Assembly (NCBI RefSeq): GCF_045679555.1
Contig: NC_092091.1
Span: 18,412,072-18,476,071 of the forward strand
Direction of reading: 5' to 3'
DNA: 64,000 bases
Source: Salvelinus alpinus
Lineage: Eukaryota > Chordata > Actinopteri > Salmoniformes > Salmonidae
Under the pieces are notes generated by a model. The model saw only the letters and a list, made by a program, of their open reading frames with translations. It searched no databases and was not told the origin of the DNA. The translations under genes were made by a program, and so were the position numbers. Within the stretch, counting starts at the first letter, position 1. Every line of letters begins with the position of its first letter. Of this stretch, positions 22,774 through 33,490 are shown in pieces.

Positions 22774-23247
22774 GTGATTATTCCCTATTTTCACCTTCAG
22801 AAAAGTATTCTAATGAGGATATCCGTATGGCACATGACACATGTTGAAATGCCTAATGAGCAAGTTACTGAGGACAAATCAGAGATTTGGGATTTCCAGA
22901 TGATTGTGGTGAGTTCAAATAAAGAAACTTCAGTAGCACAAAGCAATCAGACCTCAGACACCCTGGTTAACACTATTGAATGTCATTTATTAGATGAAGA
23001 ACTTGTGCACAGTGACATTGCGGCAGAGTGTGAGTCAGATAACGTTAGTCAAAGTGGAATTGGAATGGCAGATGCAGAATGTAAAACTATTATTTCTGTA
23101 AGTGAGGACACAATGAAGTGTATTTTGTCAAATGAGGCTAATTATGGGGTATTCAAGCATGAAACTCCATCAAATTCCATGTTTACCCTGACTCCAAATG
23201 AATGGGATAAGATTAACTCGCAAATATCAGGCAAGTATTTTTTTTAA
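22774..23247 (+). pseudogene. Acidic 157-codon frame downstream of the PHD relic
   Basis: An open frame rich in Asp/Glu/Ser/Thr (ECHLLDEELVHSDIAAE, SEDTMKCILSNEANY). There are no recognised domains, no clear splice signals and a weak start. It lies 150 bp after the PHD-like relic on the same strand, so both may be parts of one decayed gene or element. It may equally be a chance frame. Confidence 0.3.
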
Positions 23248-23317
23248 TTCACATTGGAGGGTACATTCAAGAAGAAGATAAAAAATTCTAATCCATTTTG
23301 CACATTAGAGAGATGCA

Positions 23318-23937
23318 GACTCGGTCTCAACCTTTAAGTCTTTATTGAAGACTCATCTCTTCAGTAGGTCTTATGATTGAGTGTAGTCTGACCCAGGAGT
23401 GTGAAGGTGAACGGAAAGGCACTGGAGCAACAAACCGCCCTTGCTGTCTCTGCCTGGCCAGTTCCCCTCTCTCCTCTGGGATTCTCTGCCTCAAACCCTA
23501 TTACAGGGGCTGAGTCACTGGCTTACTGGTGCTCTTCCATGCCATCCCTAGGAGAGGTATGTCACTTGAGTGGGTTGAGTCACTGATGTGATCTTCCTGT
23601 CCGGTTTGGCGCCCCCACTTGGGTTGTGCCATGGGGGAGATATTTGTGGGCAATACTCGGGCTTGTCTCAGGATTGTAAGTTGGTGGTTGGAGATATCCC
23701 TCTAGTGGTGTGGGGGCTGTGCTTTGGCAAAGTGGGTGGGGTTATATCCTGCCTGTTTGGCCCTGTCCGGGGGTATCGTTGGACGGGGCCATAGTGTCTC
23801 CCGTTCCTCCTGTCTCAGCCTCCAGTATTTATGCTGCAATAGTTTATGTGTCAGGGGGCTAGGGTCAGTCTGTTATATCTGGAGTATTTCTCCTGTCTGA
23901 TCCGGTGTCCTCTGTGAATTTAAGTATGCTCTTTCTA
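23318..23937 (+). mobile_element. L2-type LINE 3' portion
   Basis: It starts with the end of the ORF ('ctttaagtctttattgaaga', reading an L2-like KTYLF-type tail) and continues through the same 3' UTR as the fragment at 18594-19362 (shared 'ggggctagggtcagtctgtt' and 'gagtatttctcctgtctgat'). It stops at the CTTT microsatellite, where the family has a natural pyrimidine tract. Confidence 0.75.
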
Positions 23938-23951
23938 ATTCTTTCTCTTTT

Positions 23952-24006
<55 letters not shown>
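23938..24006. repeat. (CTTT)n microsatellite
   Basis: An uninterrupted run of CTTT units between 23952 and 24006, preceded by a looser 'tctttctctttttc' tract. It has expanded from the pyrimidine tract of the adjoining LINE. Confidence 0.95.
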
Positions 24007-24416
24007 ATATATTATCACTTGTGAATGATGCCCATCGAATTATGGTCGCACACCTCATGTAGCCTAGCCCATAGGCTTATATGTTTTGAGAAGGTTTGTA
24101 TCACAACTAAAGTGGCCAAATAACTTCTTAAAATTAAGCACATTAATCCGCTTTACAAGGGGTGTAGAGCCTAACTGGCACACATAAGCAGTGTGTTAGT
24201 TTCAAGTTTGGGGAAGATCATTTTCACCATTAAAAATGCACCTTTATAATAAAAGCATTACATGCATAATTGCATTTGCGGTCACTGTTGATGATGCTGT
24301 TTTCTGCTCATGAAACATTCGTGCTTATATCCTTCTACCATGTGCGCACTGCTGCGCTTATAATGTGAAGAAATAACCCAATAGTTTATCAACATTTTAA
24401 GCTAAAAGTTCTGATC

Positions 24417-24526
24417 ATCAGAAGTGTCCACTTAATTTGAGGGCTGAGGGGATAGGTCATGCGGTCCAAACACTTAAAAGACACACCCTATCCTCTCAGC
24501 CCTCAAATTAAGTGGACACTTCTGAT
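24417..24526. repeat. Hairpin with 40-bp arms
   Basis: Left arm 24417-24457 beginning 'atcagaagtgtccacttaat' pairs with 24487-24526 ending 'attaagtggacacttctgat', with one mismatch and a loop of about 30 bp. A weaker echo 'gagggctgaggggctta' lies at 24727. It is not a terminus of any family I can name. Confidence 0.9.
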
Positions 24527-25388
24527 GGCGTACGATGACGTCTGATGAGTATACACTTGCAGGGCAAGGGAGGAAGGAATGATTTTTAAATGGCCCACCC
24601 TGGCCGGAAATTCGTCACTCGTTCATCCCGTGATGATTATGTTTTCAGTGGGTGCTTTATATGCGCTACAGTCAATTATGAGTTCATGTCTACTTACATT
24701 AAATATATAATTATTCTTTTTAAACGAGGGCTGAGGGGCTTACCTTGTAAACTTCCCTTGGTTGGCTAATCATTTGGACCACCCACCAAGATAGCGACGG
24801 GGATTCCCCCAAGGTCACAAGGCGAGGGTAAGTCGTAAGTATTTAGACTGCAGCCACAGCCTGTGCGAAAGTCCCGATCACGTGATGGAGAGCCATGTGA
24901 GTGAGCGATGTTTCGGAGCGCTCAGCACTCAGGGAGAAGGCCGCAAAAGGCCTGGATTTTTTTAGGGTGCATTATGGCCACACGAAGGGGATGCCACCGT
25001 GAAATTCTAGGCATTATCAAGTGCTTGTCAAATTGTGAATGAGTGACTGATGTAGTTTGTGCAGCCTGCACAAAAACACAAAGCAGAGCTCATGCCTTTC
25101 AAGCTACTTTTTTCAAATCATCATTAGAGTCGCATCATGCAGCCTTACAGTTTGTTAAAAATCAAAACATATAGCCCAACGTTTGTAGAACAACTAAAGT
25201 TACATTAATAACTCTAAATTAAGCATATAGGAATACCAACTTCTTTGTTAACCGCTCAACACAGAATAGCCGTATGTGCACACTCCCTCAAATCGTTTGG
25301 AGAAAATATCCTTTCTATTTTATTCAGCTTTGTTCAGTTGTAGTTCTGGACATTGTTATGTTATGAGCTAAACAGGACATAGCACTAC

Positions 25389-25655
25389 GTGGACATATGG
25401 AGATTGAAGAGACCCTTAACAAGGGCAACGTTTTGGCAACAAACAAAAAATATTGTATCCAAATATGATTTAAAAAAAAATCTAAATCGTCTAGAGCAGC
25501 TGCCCGAAGACAATAGACTCATGAGTCCAGACATTCAAAACGAGCTGCTTGGGTCAGCAGCCTCCCTGCTGTTGCGCAAGATCAAAGCAATTAACATAAT
25601 TTTCATTTTCAATGGAAGGAAAGTGAGAGAAGCGGAGTCGGCAGAGGACCGTTGA
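25389..25655 (+). pseudogene. hAT transposase fragment, DUF4371 region
   Basis: The frame carries LEQLPEDNRLMSPDIQNELL and AASLLLRKIKA, which I know from the N-terminal DUF4371 region of hAT-derived proteins related to the P52rIPK/THAP0 group. The catalytic part that should follow is missing. Confidence 0.65.
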
Positions 25656-25684
25656 GCAATGTGAGCATGGGTGAGGGAGCTAAA

Positions 25685-25840
25685 CAGGTGTCGTGACTTT
25701 ACATGAATTAATCTGATGACTGTTATTTATTTAATCCACTAACTATGTTTAATTGTTACCTGATTGAATTAATAATGTAACAATTAACTCATTAGGAAGT
25801 TGGGGCACCACGGAAGAGGTTGTTTAAAGAGTTACCATCT
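25685..25840. repeat. Unclassified dispersed repeat, copy 2
   Basis: 'gtgtcgtgactttacatg' to 'gttggggcaccacgg'. Related to 11606-11714. It interrupts the hAT relic. Confidence 0.5.
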
Positions 25841-26318
25841 CCCGAATTAAACTCTAAGGTATACATCTATTACATCAATAAACAGTCATCTTATTAATCA
25901 TTACCTCTTATATCATTTTTGAACAATTGTAACCTTCTTGATTCTGCAAAACCCCCAGCTTTCCTCATGATTCAGTACTTCACAAATTTGTTTAATTATT
26001 TATTTACTAGCTAACTAAATAACACAGAATAAACATACCTACTTACTACATGAGACAAAGGTTCCTAGCAGACTGACACAATATGGCTTTTACACAAGGA
26101 CATCGAGAGGGAAAGAGAGAAAAAGACACTTATCGCCGATACATTTTCAAAACTATTCTCACAGTAATCATATAGTTTTACTATATGATTACTGTTTGGA
26201 ATAAGAAATCATGAATGTATTTACGTGTGAGTGCCTTTGTTCGCCGTTTATCTCTTTCGGAACCAGCCCTCCTTAGGAAGGTTGTTGGCCTTTCAGCGGC
26301 AAGCTTGTATGGTTCAGA

Positions 26319-26621
26319 TTGTCCGAAAGGGGTATCCTCTTTCCCGTCTTCTACTGTTGTTCACTCTGGAAGATAGCTAGCCAACCGTGTCGACAGTTCC
26401 CATCCCATATTGAAGTTTTGGATAGCTGCAACCCTGACATTTTCCATAACATCAATAGACTACTAAGGGCCATCATCACCCCTCCTATGACTTGTAGTGT
26501 TGAGAGACCCTTCTCCACTACAGGCCGTATCCAAACATCCATCCGATCTTGCATGCTGACTGTATGTCTCAACAATCTAGCTCTGTTGTTCTTTGAAAAC
26601 AAACTAAATCAATGGAAGTGA
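26319..26621 (+). pseudogene. hAT C-terminal dimerisation domain fragment
   Basis: It contains DIFHNINRLLRAIITPP, CSVERPFSTTGRIQTSIR and LNNLALLFFENKL. The SVERxFS and LNNLALL motifs are diagnostic of the hATC domain, where the transposase dimerises. The first 25 codons are unrelated. The stop falls inside the left arm of the hairpin at 26612. Confidence 0.8.
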
Positions 26622-26702
26622 TGGGGGCATGTGAGCATGTTACTTAAAGGTGATTTGGACATTTAAAAAAACAACATGCTCACATGGCCCCATCTCTTCC
26701 AT
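26612..26702. repeat. Hairpin with 30-bp arms at the hAT 3' side
   Basis: 'atggaagtgatgggggcatg' onward (26612-26641) pairs with 26673-26702 ('ggccccatctcttccat'), 28 of 30 positions. The left arm holds the last codons and stop of the hATC frame. Confidence 0.85.
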
Positions 26703-26894
26703 AGATTTTTAGCTAGCGGTGGCTAAAGTTAGCTGTAGTTCAATGGCTGTTTAAAGAAAACTGAATAAGTGATTACAGTTTCTCCTGCTCCATAGACTAC
26801 TTTCAGGGTGAGTCCTTTAATGAAAACACATTCTTTGTATTTATATTATTCCTTTCTTCTTTGTGCAATAAGCTATTTGCGCATATTCCTGTGC

Positions 26895-27085
26895 AGAGCT
26901 CCTGGTGTCCGACCCGCTGACCATGGCCCATCTTCTGAAAACATCTGAAACCCTACCTCTTCTTAAATAAGACTTCTCAGTTCCCCCACCCCTTTGCACT
27001 TGTCTTTTCCTACAAGCACTGACTTTGCTGATAGCTCTAGATAAGAGTGTCGACTAAATGACTAAAATGTACAAACGTAATGTAA
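26895..27085 (+). mobile_element. L2-type LINE/SINE tail
   Basis: 'catcttctgaaaacatctga' and 'ccctacctcttcttaaata' resemble the last codons of an L2 ORF, followed by 'gataagagtgtcgactaaat', the tail common to fish L2 and its SINEs. A short (CT)n run follows at 27180-27200. Confidence 0.6.
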
Positions 27086-27406
27086 AATGTTTGATTACTG
27101 TCGTACTGAACACTTATTTCTCCATATTTTGTGACAGTATAACTTTTCCCATTTTATCACTGCACTTTGCTGCTGTAGAATCTCTCTCTCTCTCTCTCTG
27201 AATTTGTAGGTGTTAGACATGTGTAATTCATTATTAAGTTCGTTTACTGTCGGACTCGGACAGTCGGCCTGAGGGGTATACTACAAAGCAGAATCAATGA
27301 GTTAGCCAGCTAACTTGCCTAAATATTCTGAAATAAGTGCAATGAACCCAGAGGAAAAATAAATGTGCAGGTAAAGACACCTCACAATAAACATGCGTTA
27401 TCAACA

Positions 27407-27412
27407 TTTATT
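27407..27412 (-). promoter_or_regulatory. Polyadenylation signal AATAAA, locus C
   Basis: AATAAA on the - strand, aligned with the signals of A, B and E. It lies 3.5 kb from the stop codon because of insertions. Confidence 0.5.
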
Positions 27413-27636
27413 CTGTTATACAAAGGCAGATTAAATATATACATTCCTAGATGAAACATATGTTTCAGAAGGTTCATTTATATGAATGGGAACACTTGAT
27501 AGATAAAAAATAGATTTTTCCTCAGAGTGGATATTGGCATCAAGCTCAGAGGTAACAACAAACACGATAGGAATTGTTCAGATCCTGTGGAAACATAAGC
27601 AGAGTAACTAATATTTTATGCTGAGAATGATTTCCA

Positions 27637-27940
27637 CTTTAAAATGTATGCCAAACAAGAGACATTGATTAAACATTTTAACAAACCGTACAACTATGCA
27701 CAATGACTAATTTGAACATTTCAAATATATAATTTACTGTAAAAACTGTGCAAAGTTTGGTAACACATTAAGGTAAAATCTCCCTCAGTTTAATTGTTAT
27801 CAAACTTTGTACCGGCACAGTTCTTCCTGTAAATGTGTTTTTGTAAAACTTTGTGGAAATTGTTAAAAATAGTCATTGTGCATAGAAAATGGTTTGTTAA
27901 ACTTTGAAATCAATGGTTTTTGTTTGGTATACATTTTAAA
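27637..27940. repeat. Fold-back element, arms of about 130-145 bp
   Basis: 27637-27765 ('tttaaaatgtatgccaaaca', 'tttaacaaaccgtacaac', 'ctatgcacaatgacta') recurs as the reverse complement in 27795-27940 ('tagtcattgtgcatag', 'tgtttggtatacattttaaa'). The spacer is about 30 bp. Single arms recur near B (about 12830-12945) and near the end of E (50015-50100). Confidence 0.85.
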
Positions 27941-28075
27941 AGTGTCTCAGCATTATTCCGTTACCATGTAATTTCCCTTTAGCAACATCAAAACATATGT
28001 AATGTGGAAAACATATTGACAAGACATCGACAAATAAAACAATTTTTATGTACAAAAGGGAGGACATACAGGTAA

Positions 28076-28130
28076 CAGCCAAAATAAAGGAAACACCAAC
28101 ATAAAGTGTCTTAATAGCGTGGTGAGGTCA
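28076..28130. repeat. Short truncated DNA-transposon-type repeat
   Basis: 'aaaataaaggaaacaccaac' and 'ataaagtgtcttaatag' are the start of a salmonid element I recognise. It breaks off after about 50 bp. Confidence 0.5.
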
Positions 28131-28719
28131 TCATGTACCTTGTCCGGAAGATTCCATCATTCATTTCTGGATTCACTCAAACATAGTTTTAAGCGTTGTT
28201 ATACTATTGACAACTACAGCTGATTTCAGGATTGTATATCGATTCGCTCTCCTTAAATATTTGTAATCTGGCGTATTCATTTCAGTCTCTGAATTGTTTA
28301 ATCAAACTTTCCACAGCCAGCTCCTGATAGAGCATACAAACTTCAATCGGTCTCCTGAATTAGCTAGATCCTGTCCCGAGCTTGTTTTACCCGGCTAAAC
28401 TAGCTGAACAATGCTCGTTTATGTCCTCATTGCAAAACTACAAAAATATTTTACCCTCAACTTTAAAACTCCTTTGCTAGTTATATAATCATGAAAGAAC
28501 GACACCACGGATACAAGTTCAGTTTGGAGATCCACCTGCGTCATTAGCGTAGGGTTACTTTGAAATTTCTGAGTGGTCTTGGAAAGGTGACAACGGGCGG
28601 CCTCTCCCTGCTTGGCTCGATGGGATATGTAGTGATTTTGCCAACAGACATGTGTACAGTCTTGTACCCGTAACCTATTTTAAACGAACTATTGTATTTG
28701 TTGATTAAATCTGTCATTT
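28131..28719. other. No gene recognised
   Basis: AT-rich insert sequence within the former 3' UTR of locus C. No repeat was named. Confidence 0.4.
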
Positions 28720-30560
28720 TTTTGTGGGTAGATCAGCTTTAATATTGCAGATAGATTGTGGATTCTATCAATGTAATTGTCTGCATCATTTCCAATCCCC
28801 TATATATATTTATATATATATTTTTTGTTGCCTTTATTATTTTACCCTAATCCTACCACCCCTCCCCTAATTGGAGTAAAATAATTGACTACAATACTTC
28901 TACTTACAGCTTATACATACTATATACATTTTATGACACAGTATATTTTACATTAGTTATCTTTTTTTGTTTGTTTTTAGCCCCACCCTTCAGTTACCCT
29001 CAACCCCTCCTATCAATCTCTGAAAACCATCCAGTTCTAATTTCTAATTGCCATATTTTTCAACTGTGCTGTAAGGTTTCACAAAAGTTCCGTACCTTTC
29101 TATTCTCATAGTTTCTACAGATTGTATATTAAAGATTAATATTTTTACTAAAAGTACTACTATATTATTGATCAATTGACTATGGCTTTTCAAGTCAACC
29201 AGCAGTGGTTTTTGCGGTTAACTTGCAATTCTTCAGCCATTCCTGAACCTGCGACCAAAAACAAGCTATATACATATGTGCAGTACCAAAACAAGTGATC
29301 AAATGATTCTGTTTCTTCGCAGCAGAATCTGCAGTACTGGGATGGTTGTATCCCCCATATACAGTACCAGTCAAAAGTTTGGACACACCTGCTCATTCCA
29401 GGGTTTTTGTTAATTTGTACTATTTTCTACATTGTAGAATAACAGTGAAGACATCAAGCCTATGAAATAACACACATGGAATCATGTAGTAACCAAAAAA
29501 AAGTGTTAAACAATCAAAATATTTTATATTTGAGATTCTTCAAAGTAGCCACTCTTTGCCTTGATGACAGCTTTGCACACTCTTGCCATTCCCTAAACCA
29601 GCGTCATGAGGTAGTCACCTGGAATGCATTTCAATTAACAGGTGTGCCTTGTTAAAAGTTAATTTGTGGAAACAGTTGAGCCAATCAATTGTGTTGTGAC
29701 AAGGTAGGGGGGTATACAGAAGAAAGCCCTATTTGGTAAAAGACCAAGTCCATATTATGGCAAGAACAGCTCAAATAAGCAACGAGAAACGACAGTCTAT
29801 CATTAATTTTAGTCATGAAGGTCAGTCAATCCGGAAAATGTCAAGAACTTTGAAAGGTTCTTCAAGTGCAATCGCAAAAACCATGAAGCACTATGATGAA
29901 ACTGGCTCTCATGAGGACTGCCACAGGAAAGGAAGACCCAGAGTGCAGAAAATCAGTTAGAGTTACCAGCCTCAGAAATGGCAGCCCAAATAAATGCTTC
30001 ACGTTCAAGTAACAGACACATCTCAACATCAACTTGAGATGGTTTGGGATGAGTTGGACCGCAGAGCGAAGGAAAAGCAGCCAGCATGTGGGAACGCCTT
30101 CCAGACTGTTGGAAAATAATTCCTCATGAAGTTGGTTGAGAGAATGCAAAGAGTATGCAAAGCTGTCATCAACGCAAAGGGTGGCTACTTTGAAGAATCT
30201 AAAATATATTTTGATTTGTTAAACACTTTATTGGTAACTACATGATTGTATATGTGTTATTTCATAGTTTTGATGTCTTCAATATTATTCTACAATGTGG
30301 AAAAAAGTAAAAATAAAGAAAAACCCTTGAATGAGTAGCTGTGTCCAAACTTTTGACTGGTACTGTACATAACATTCTATTGGTTGCAATAATTTCTATA
30401 ACATGCTATTTACACCAAAAATAGGGTTTTGGTTGTAAAAAATGTCCCCTTTAAGGAATATATATTTCCCCCGCCTAGTCAGAAATAGTCATATTCTATT
30501 AAGACAAGTAAAACCATTAATTGATTACATCAATTGGAAACAAATAAATACTCCTACATC
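28720..30560 (-). mobile_element. L1-like LINE relic, split by a Tc1
   Basis: On the - strand 29359-29215 reads SQYCRFCCEETESFDHLFWYC. This C-x2-C...H...C knuckle precedes the end of L1/Tx1-type ORF2 (compare CTFCVEHPETVLHLFWHC at 46470-46523). The AT-rich 3' region runs to about 28720. The Tc1 at 29360-30367 interrupts it with a TA duplication, and the LINE resumes at 30368 ('cataacattctattggttgc'). The right limit is uncertain. Confidence 0.6.
29360..30367 (+). mobile_element. Tc1-like transposon, family 2, internally deleted
   Basis: Inverted ends 'tacagtaccagtcaaaagtt' and 'aacttttgactggtactgta' flank 1.0 kb; an intact member is about 1.6 kb. The transposase start lies at 29757 (MARTAQISNEKRQSI, KGRPRV by 29943), after which the catalytic DDE core is missing. 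It is inserted in the L1-like relic. Confidence 0.9.
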
Positions 30561-30946
30561 ATGATTTTTCAATTCATAAAATGTGTAGGGTAAGCTACAT
30601 TGCATTGTAGATTTGCCTTGGTAAACGAGGAAATCAGTTGTACGGAAATATTGTCAAATAGATAAATGTCCCTTAATCCTGCAATTTTAAATTGACTATA
30701 TTGTTACGATGATAATACCCGCCATTGGGCAAAATCACCTTGAAAAATGTTGGTTGCAATCAGGACTAAAAGATAAGCTGACATCTGCGTTAAGGAGCGG
30801 TAAATCGGTGGCCAACGATGGTTGCGATTGAGATCAGCTGTGCGGGTGATTTTAATGCATATTGATGGTTTAATGACAGATCAGCTGGATATAGTCTGGT
30901 GGCCATAGATGGTGCCTATTGCTTTTCAATGTACCCGATTGGAAAA
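30561..30946. other. Unresolved sequence before the stop of C
   Basis: No gene. 30920-30946 ('cttttcaatgtacccgattg') is homologous to the start of the B and E 3' UTRs, so the insertion block ends near 30915. Confidence 0.5.
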
Positions 30947-32217
30947 TTAATCTTCTACTATAGGGACATCAGTATGGTCTCTCCCCTGTGATTCCTCATG
31001 TGCACTTTCAGATTGGTGCCAGTGCTGAATCCTTTGACTTTTCTCTCCTGTGTGAATCCTCCTCATGTGCACTGACAGATTACTGGCAATGCTGAACCCT
31101 TTGCCACAATCAGGACAGCTATGTGGTTTCTCCCCTGTGTGGGTCATCATGTGTATTTTTAGATGTCCCTTACGAGTGAATGATTTGCCACAATCAGGGC
31201 AGCAAAATGGCTTCTCCCCTGTGTGAATCCTAATGTGCCTTTTCATAGCACTGCCAGTGCTGAATCCTTGTCCACAACAATAACAACGATATGGCTTTTC
31301 CCCTGTGTGGATTCTCATGTGTATTTTCAGACCTCCATTCTGCATGAAGCATGTACCACAAACAGGGCAGGAAAAAGGTTTCTCCCCTGTGTGGCTCCTC
31401 ATGTGCACTGTCAGCTTACTGTTTGTGCTGAACCATTTACTACAAACATCACAACAAAATCTAGCTGCAATGTGGGTTTGGAGGTGATCTTTCATACTTT
31501 CTGTGAACTCCATACATTTTCCACACACACCACAAATACCTTCTTTATCCTTTCTATGAGTTTTCACGTGTTTAAGTAATGAACCCATGTGATGAAAAGA
31601 CTTGTCACACACCTTACAACAACAGGGAGTATCATGACTTTGACTGGGTGATTTCAGGAGGGTCAACTGTGTAGATTTCTTGACACAGGAGCTTTGTCCT
31701 TTTATCATCTTTGTTCTCTTTGATTTGACTGACTTAAAACCTGATTGAGGTCCTCCAGTCTCCATACCACTGACACTTTGACTGTTTTCACTCTGAGCTG
31801 ACGAACAGTCTGGATTTACAGCAGAGAAAGGCTGAGAGACACTGGTTGGTTCTGATTCTACATAGATGTCTCCATCAGGTTCTGTTTTGATCTTTTCAGT
31901 TTTAGTACTAGGTAGAGTGTCTCTCTCTCCGTTGCCTTCCTTTTGGGCTTGATAGAGATGTGAGGGCTGAGTTGGGTCATCATCACAGTCACTTTTCACA
32001 CAGACAGGATTGAATATGAACTCTATGGTCTCTGCCTCAAGCCCTTTAAGCGGCTGTTCCTCCTGACTGGTCCTGAGTTCCTCCTGTTCCTCTTTAATCT
32101 GTATGGGCTCTGGGTCCTCCTGTCCTACACTGGGGCTCCACTCCTGCTCACACTGCTGCTGCTCAGGGGGAACCTCCTCTTCAGAGACAGAGACAGAGAG
32201 AGTACGCTGCTGGAGGT
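30947..32217 (-). CDS. C2H2 zinc-finger protein, last coding exon (locus C, 7 fingers)
   Basis: A likely nuclear DNA-binding regulator, paralogue of A, B and E. The acceptor AG is at 32219-32218 ('ctttcctccag') and the phase 1 start is G|AC CTC CAG. It encodes 423 residues. The linker keeps QIKEEQEE and EKIKTEP. Contact residues (-1,2,3,6): HGSK, FESD, TSKV, QGGI, TSAR, RGHI, ISNV. Finger 2 has Met where the core Phe belongs. Finger 7 has an extra Arg before its last His. After the last TGEK the frame departs from finger sequence (SQRIQHWHQSESAHE), a relative frameshift that gives a new tail. The Met-initiated extension MSLSFLFYPF lies in the intron and is not coding. The best exon 1 is 37703-37532. 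Confidence 0.88.
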
Positions 32218-32396
32218 CTGGAGGAAAGGAGAAAGGATAAAACAGAAAACTCAATGACATGTAGACCTACCTCTTGTCTGGTACGCCTGCAATAATTAAC
32301 TTGTACTAGTCAAATATTTAAAAAAAACTGTAATCCTAAACAGTTAGGATTAGAATAAGGTTTAGGTTAAGGGTTAAAGTTAAGGTTAATAGACAG

Positions 32397-32442
32397 TTGG
32401 ATAGTCCATCAGTAACATTTCAACTACAGATGGACTATCCAA
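32397..32442. repeat. Perfect 14-bp inverted repeat in a dispersed element
   Basis: 'ttggatagtccatc' (32397-32410) and 'gatggactatccaa' (32429-32442). The preceding 'ttaggattagaataaggttt' tract is a common salmonid sequence. Probably a MITE remnant. Confidence 0.7.
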
Positions 32443-32787
32443 ATAAAGTGTTACTGAAACAGATATTTGCATTCCTGAAACATTATTTTGAAGTATAATT
32501 TGATCTAATTGGCCCTTTTAATTTATAGTGTTGATTTAATCTTCAATAAATATATTTCCATCTAACAATGAGTAAGACATGAGGAATCCAATAAAATGAT
32601 CAAAAGCCACCCATGGATCCCTCACACCCCACGCCAGTCCCACCCAAACAACTAGTATACAGTGTCAGTTCTATGTCTCACAAGTATTATGGAGCTGCGG
32701 CTTACAGAATGGTTTCTTCCTCCGGGAGCTGCCATTTGTTGCAGTATTCAAGGATAGTTTGGTTTAAGCATTAGGTTGTCTAGAGAT

Positions 32788-32880
32788 GGGTTTCCCAAAC
32801 TCAGTCCTGGGGCCCCACCTAGGTGCACATTTTGTATTTTGCCTTTGACGGCTGTGTAGTGCTCAGTTTGGGAAACCCTG
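32788..32880. repeat. Angel-like palindromic element
   Basis: 'gggtttcccaaactcagtcc' at the left and 'cagtttgggaaaccctgg' at the right are inverted. The 'ggtgcacattttg' interior also fits the teleost Angel family as I know it. It is shortened. Confidence 0.75.
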
Positions 32881-33335
32881 GCCTAGAGAAGGACAAACTG
32901 AATTACTTTCATGAAGGACAGGTTTGGCTTGTTGTGAGGATGACCATAAGTTATTTTCATCATGAGCAAAAGCTACTGGTTTTCTATTCAATGTTGCAAA
33001 GCAAATGTTATGATAAATGTAATAAACACAAGAGACCAACAACATTCATAAAATAGTGTGGCAATAGTAAAAACAGCGGCATCTAGGAGGCAAAACCTGG
33101 TACTTTCACAATTTATTGTAAATACGGGAAGCAACGTCAATGGCTATTTTCTCTGAACTGGGGAAGAAAATATAAATCAGATTCACTACTTGTCAAACAT
33201 AGAGAAGTGATACTTTGTACTGGTGGTTGGAGTGGGATTGGTGTGGGGGATCATGGGTGGCTTTTGACCATTTTATTAATTAACCCTGGGAAGAATTATG
33301 GTCCAAATCAGATGTTGCGTACTATATTTATTGAC

Positions 33336-33490
33336 AGTGTTGGGGAAGCTACTCTGAAAAGATAGTTTACCAAGCTACCAAATACTTCACACTGGAAGAA
33401 GTTAAGCAGCACTAAAGCTACCCTTAAGAAAAATATAGTTTACTAAAGTTACTTAAAGTACATCCAAACTACTTTGTAAAACATTATCAT
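33336..33490. repeat. hAT-type non-autonomous terminus
   Basis: 'cagtgttggggaagctactc' followed by tracts such as 'tagtttaccaagctaccaaa' and 'agttacttaaagtacatcca' is a frequent teleost repeat, thought to be an end of a hAT MITE. The other end was not found. Confidence 0.5.

Larger units (their letters stand above)
24007..26702 (+). mobile_element. Second hAT relic (DUF4371/P52-repressor-like)
   Basis: Two coding scraps on the same strand, 25389-25655 (DUF4371-like) and 26319-26621 (hAT C-terminal dimerisation), bracket non-coding sequence that I recognise as part of a salmonid hAT family ('gcctgcacaaaaacacaaag', 'ctcatgcctttcaagctact'). Two hairpins (24417-24526, 26612-26702) lie toward the two sides. 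Outer boundaries are estimates and no target duplication was found. Confidence 0.6.
27350..28075 (-). other. Distal 3' UTR of zinc-finger locus C
   Basis: 27350-27640 and 27950-28075 align with the 3' UTR ends of B and E ('aatgtgcaggtaaagacacc', 'caacatttattctgttatac'). The fold-back element at 27637-27940 is inserted. About 2.8 kb of further insertions (to 30880) separate this from exon 2, so the real transcript end of C may differ. Confidence 0.6.
32218..33335 (-). other. Intron of locus C, proximal part
   Basis: No genes. It holds a palindromic repeat at 32397-32442 and an Angel-like element at 32788-32880, listed separately. The remainder is unremarkable AT-rich sequence. Confidence 0.5.

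Noticed and set aside
23938-24006. CTTT run as a CRISPR-like or regulatory array
   Set aside because: A plain tetranucleotide microsatellite with no spacers.
11606-25840. The pair 11606-11714 and 25685-25840 as ends of an LTR element
   Set aside because: They lie in unrelated surroundings, no paired copies flank a coding interior, and no primer-binding site or polypurine tract was found.
32218-32260. Met-initiated N-terminus MSLSFLFYPF for the locus C zinc-finger protein
   Set aside because: It is intron read through a pyrimidine tract that ends in the splice acceptor CCTCCAG; the homologous exons of A, B and E begin after the same acceptor in phase 1.
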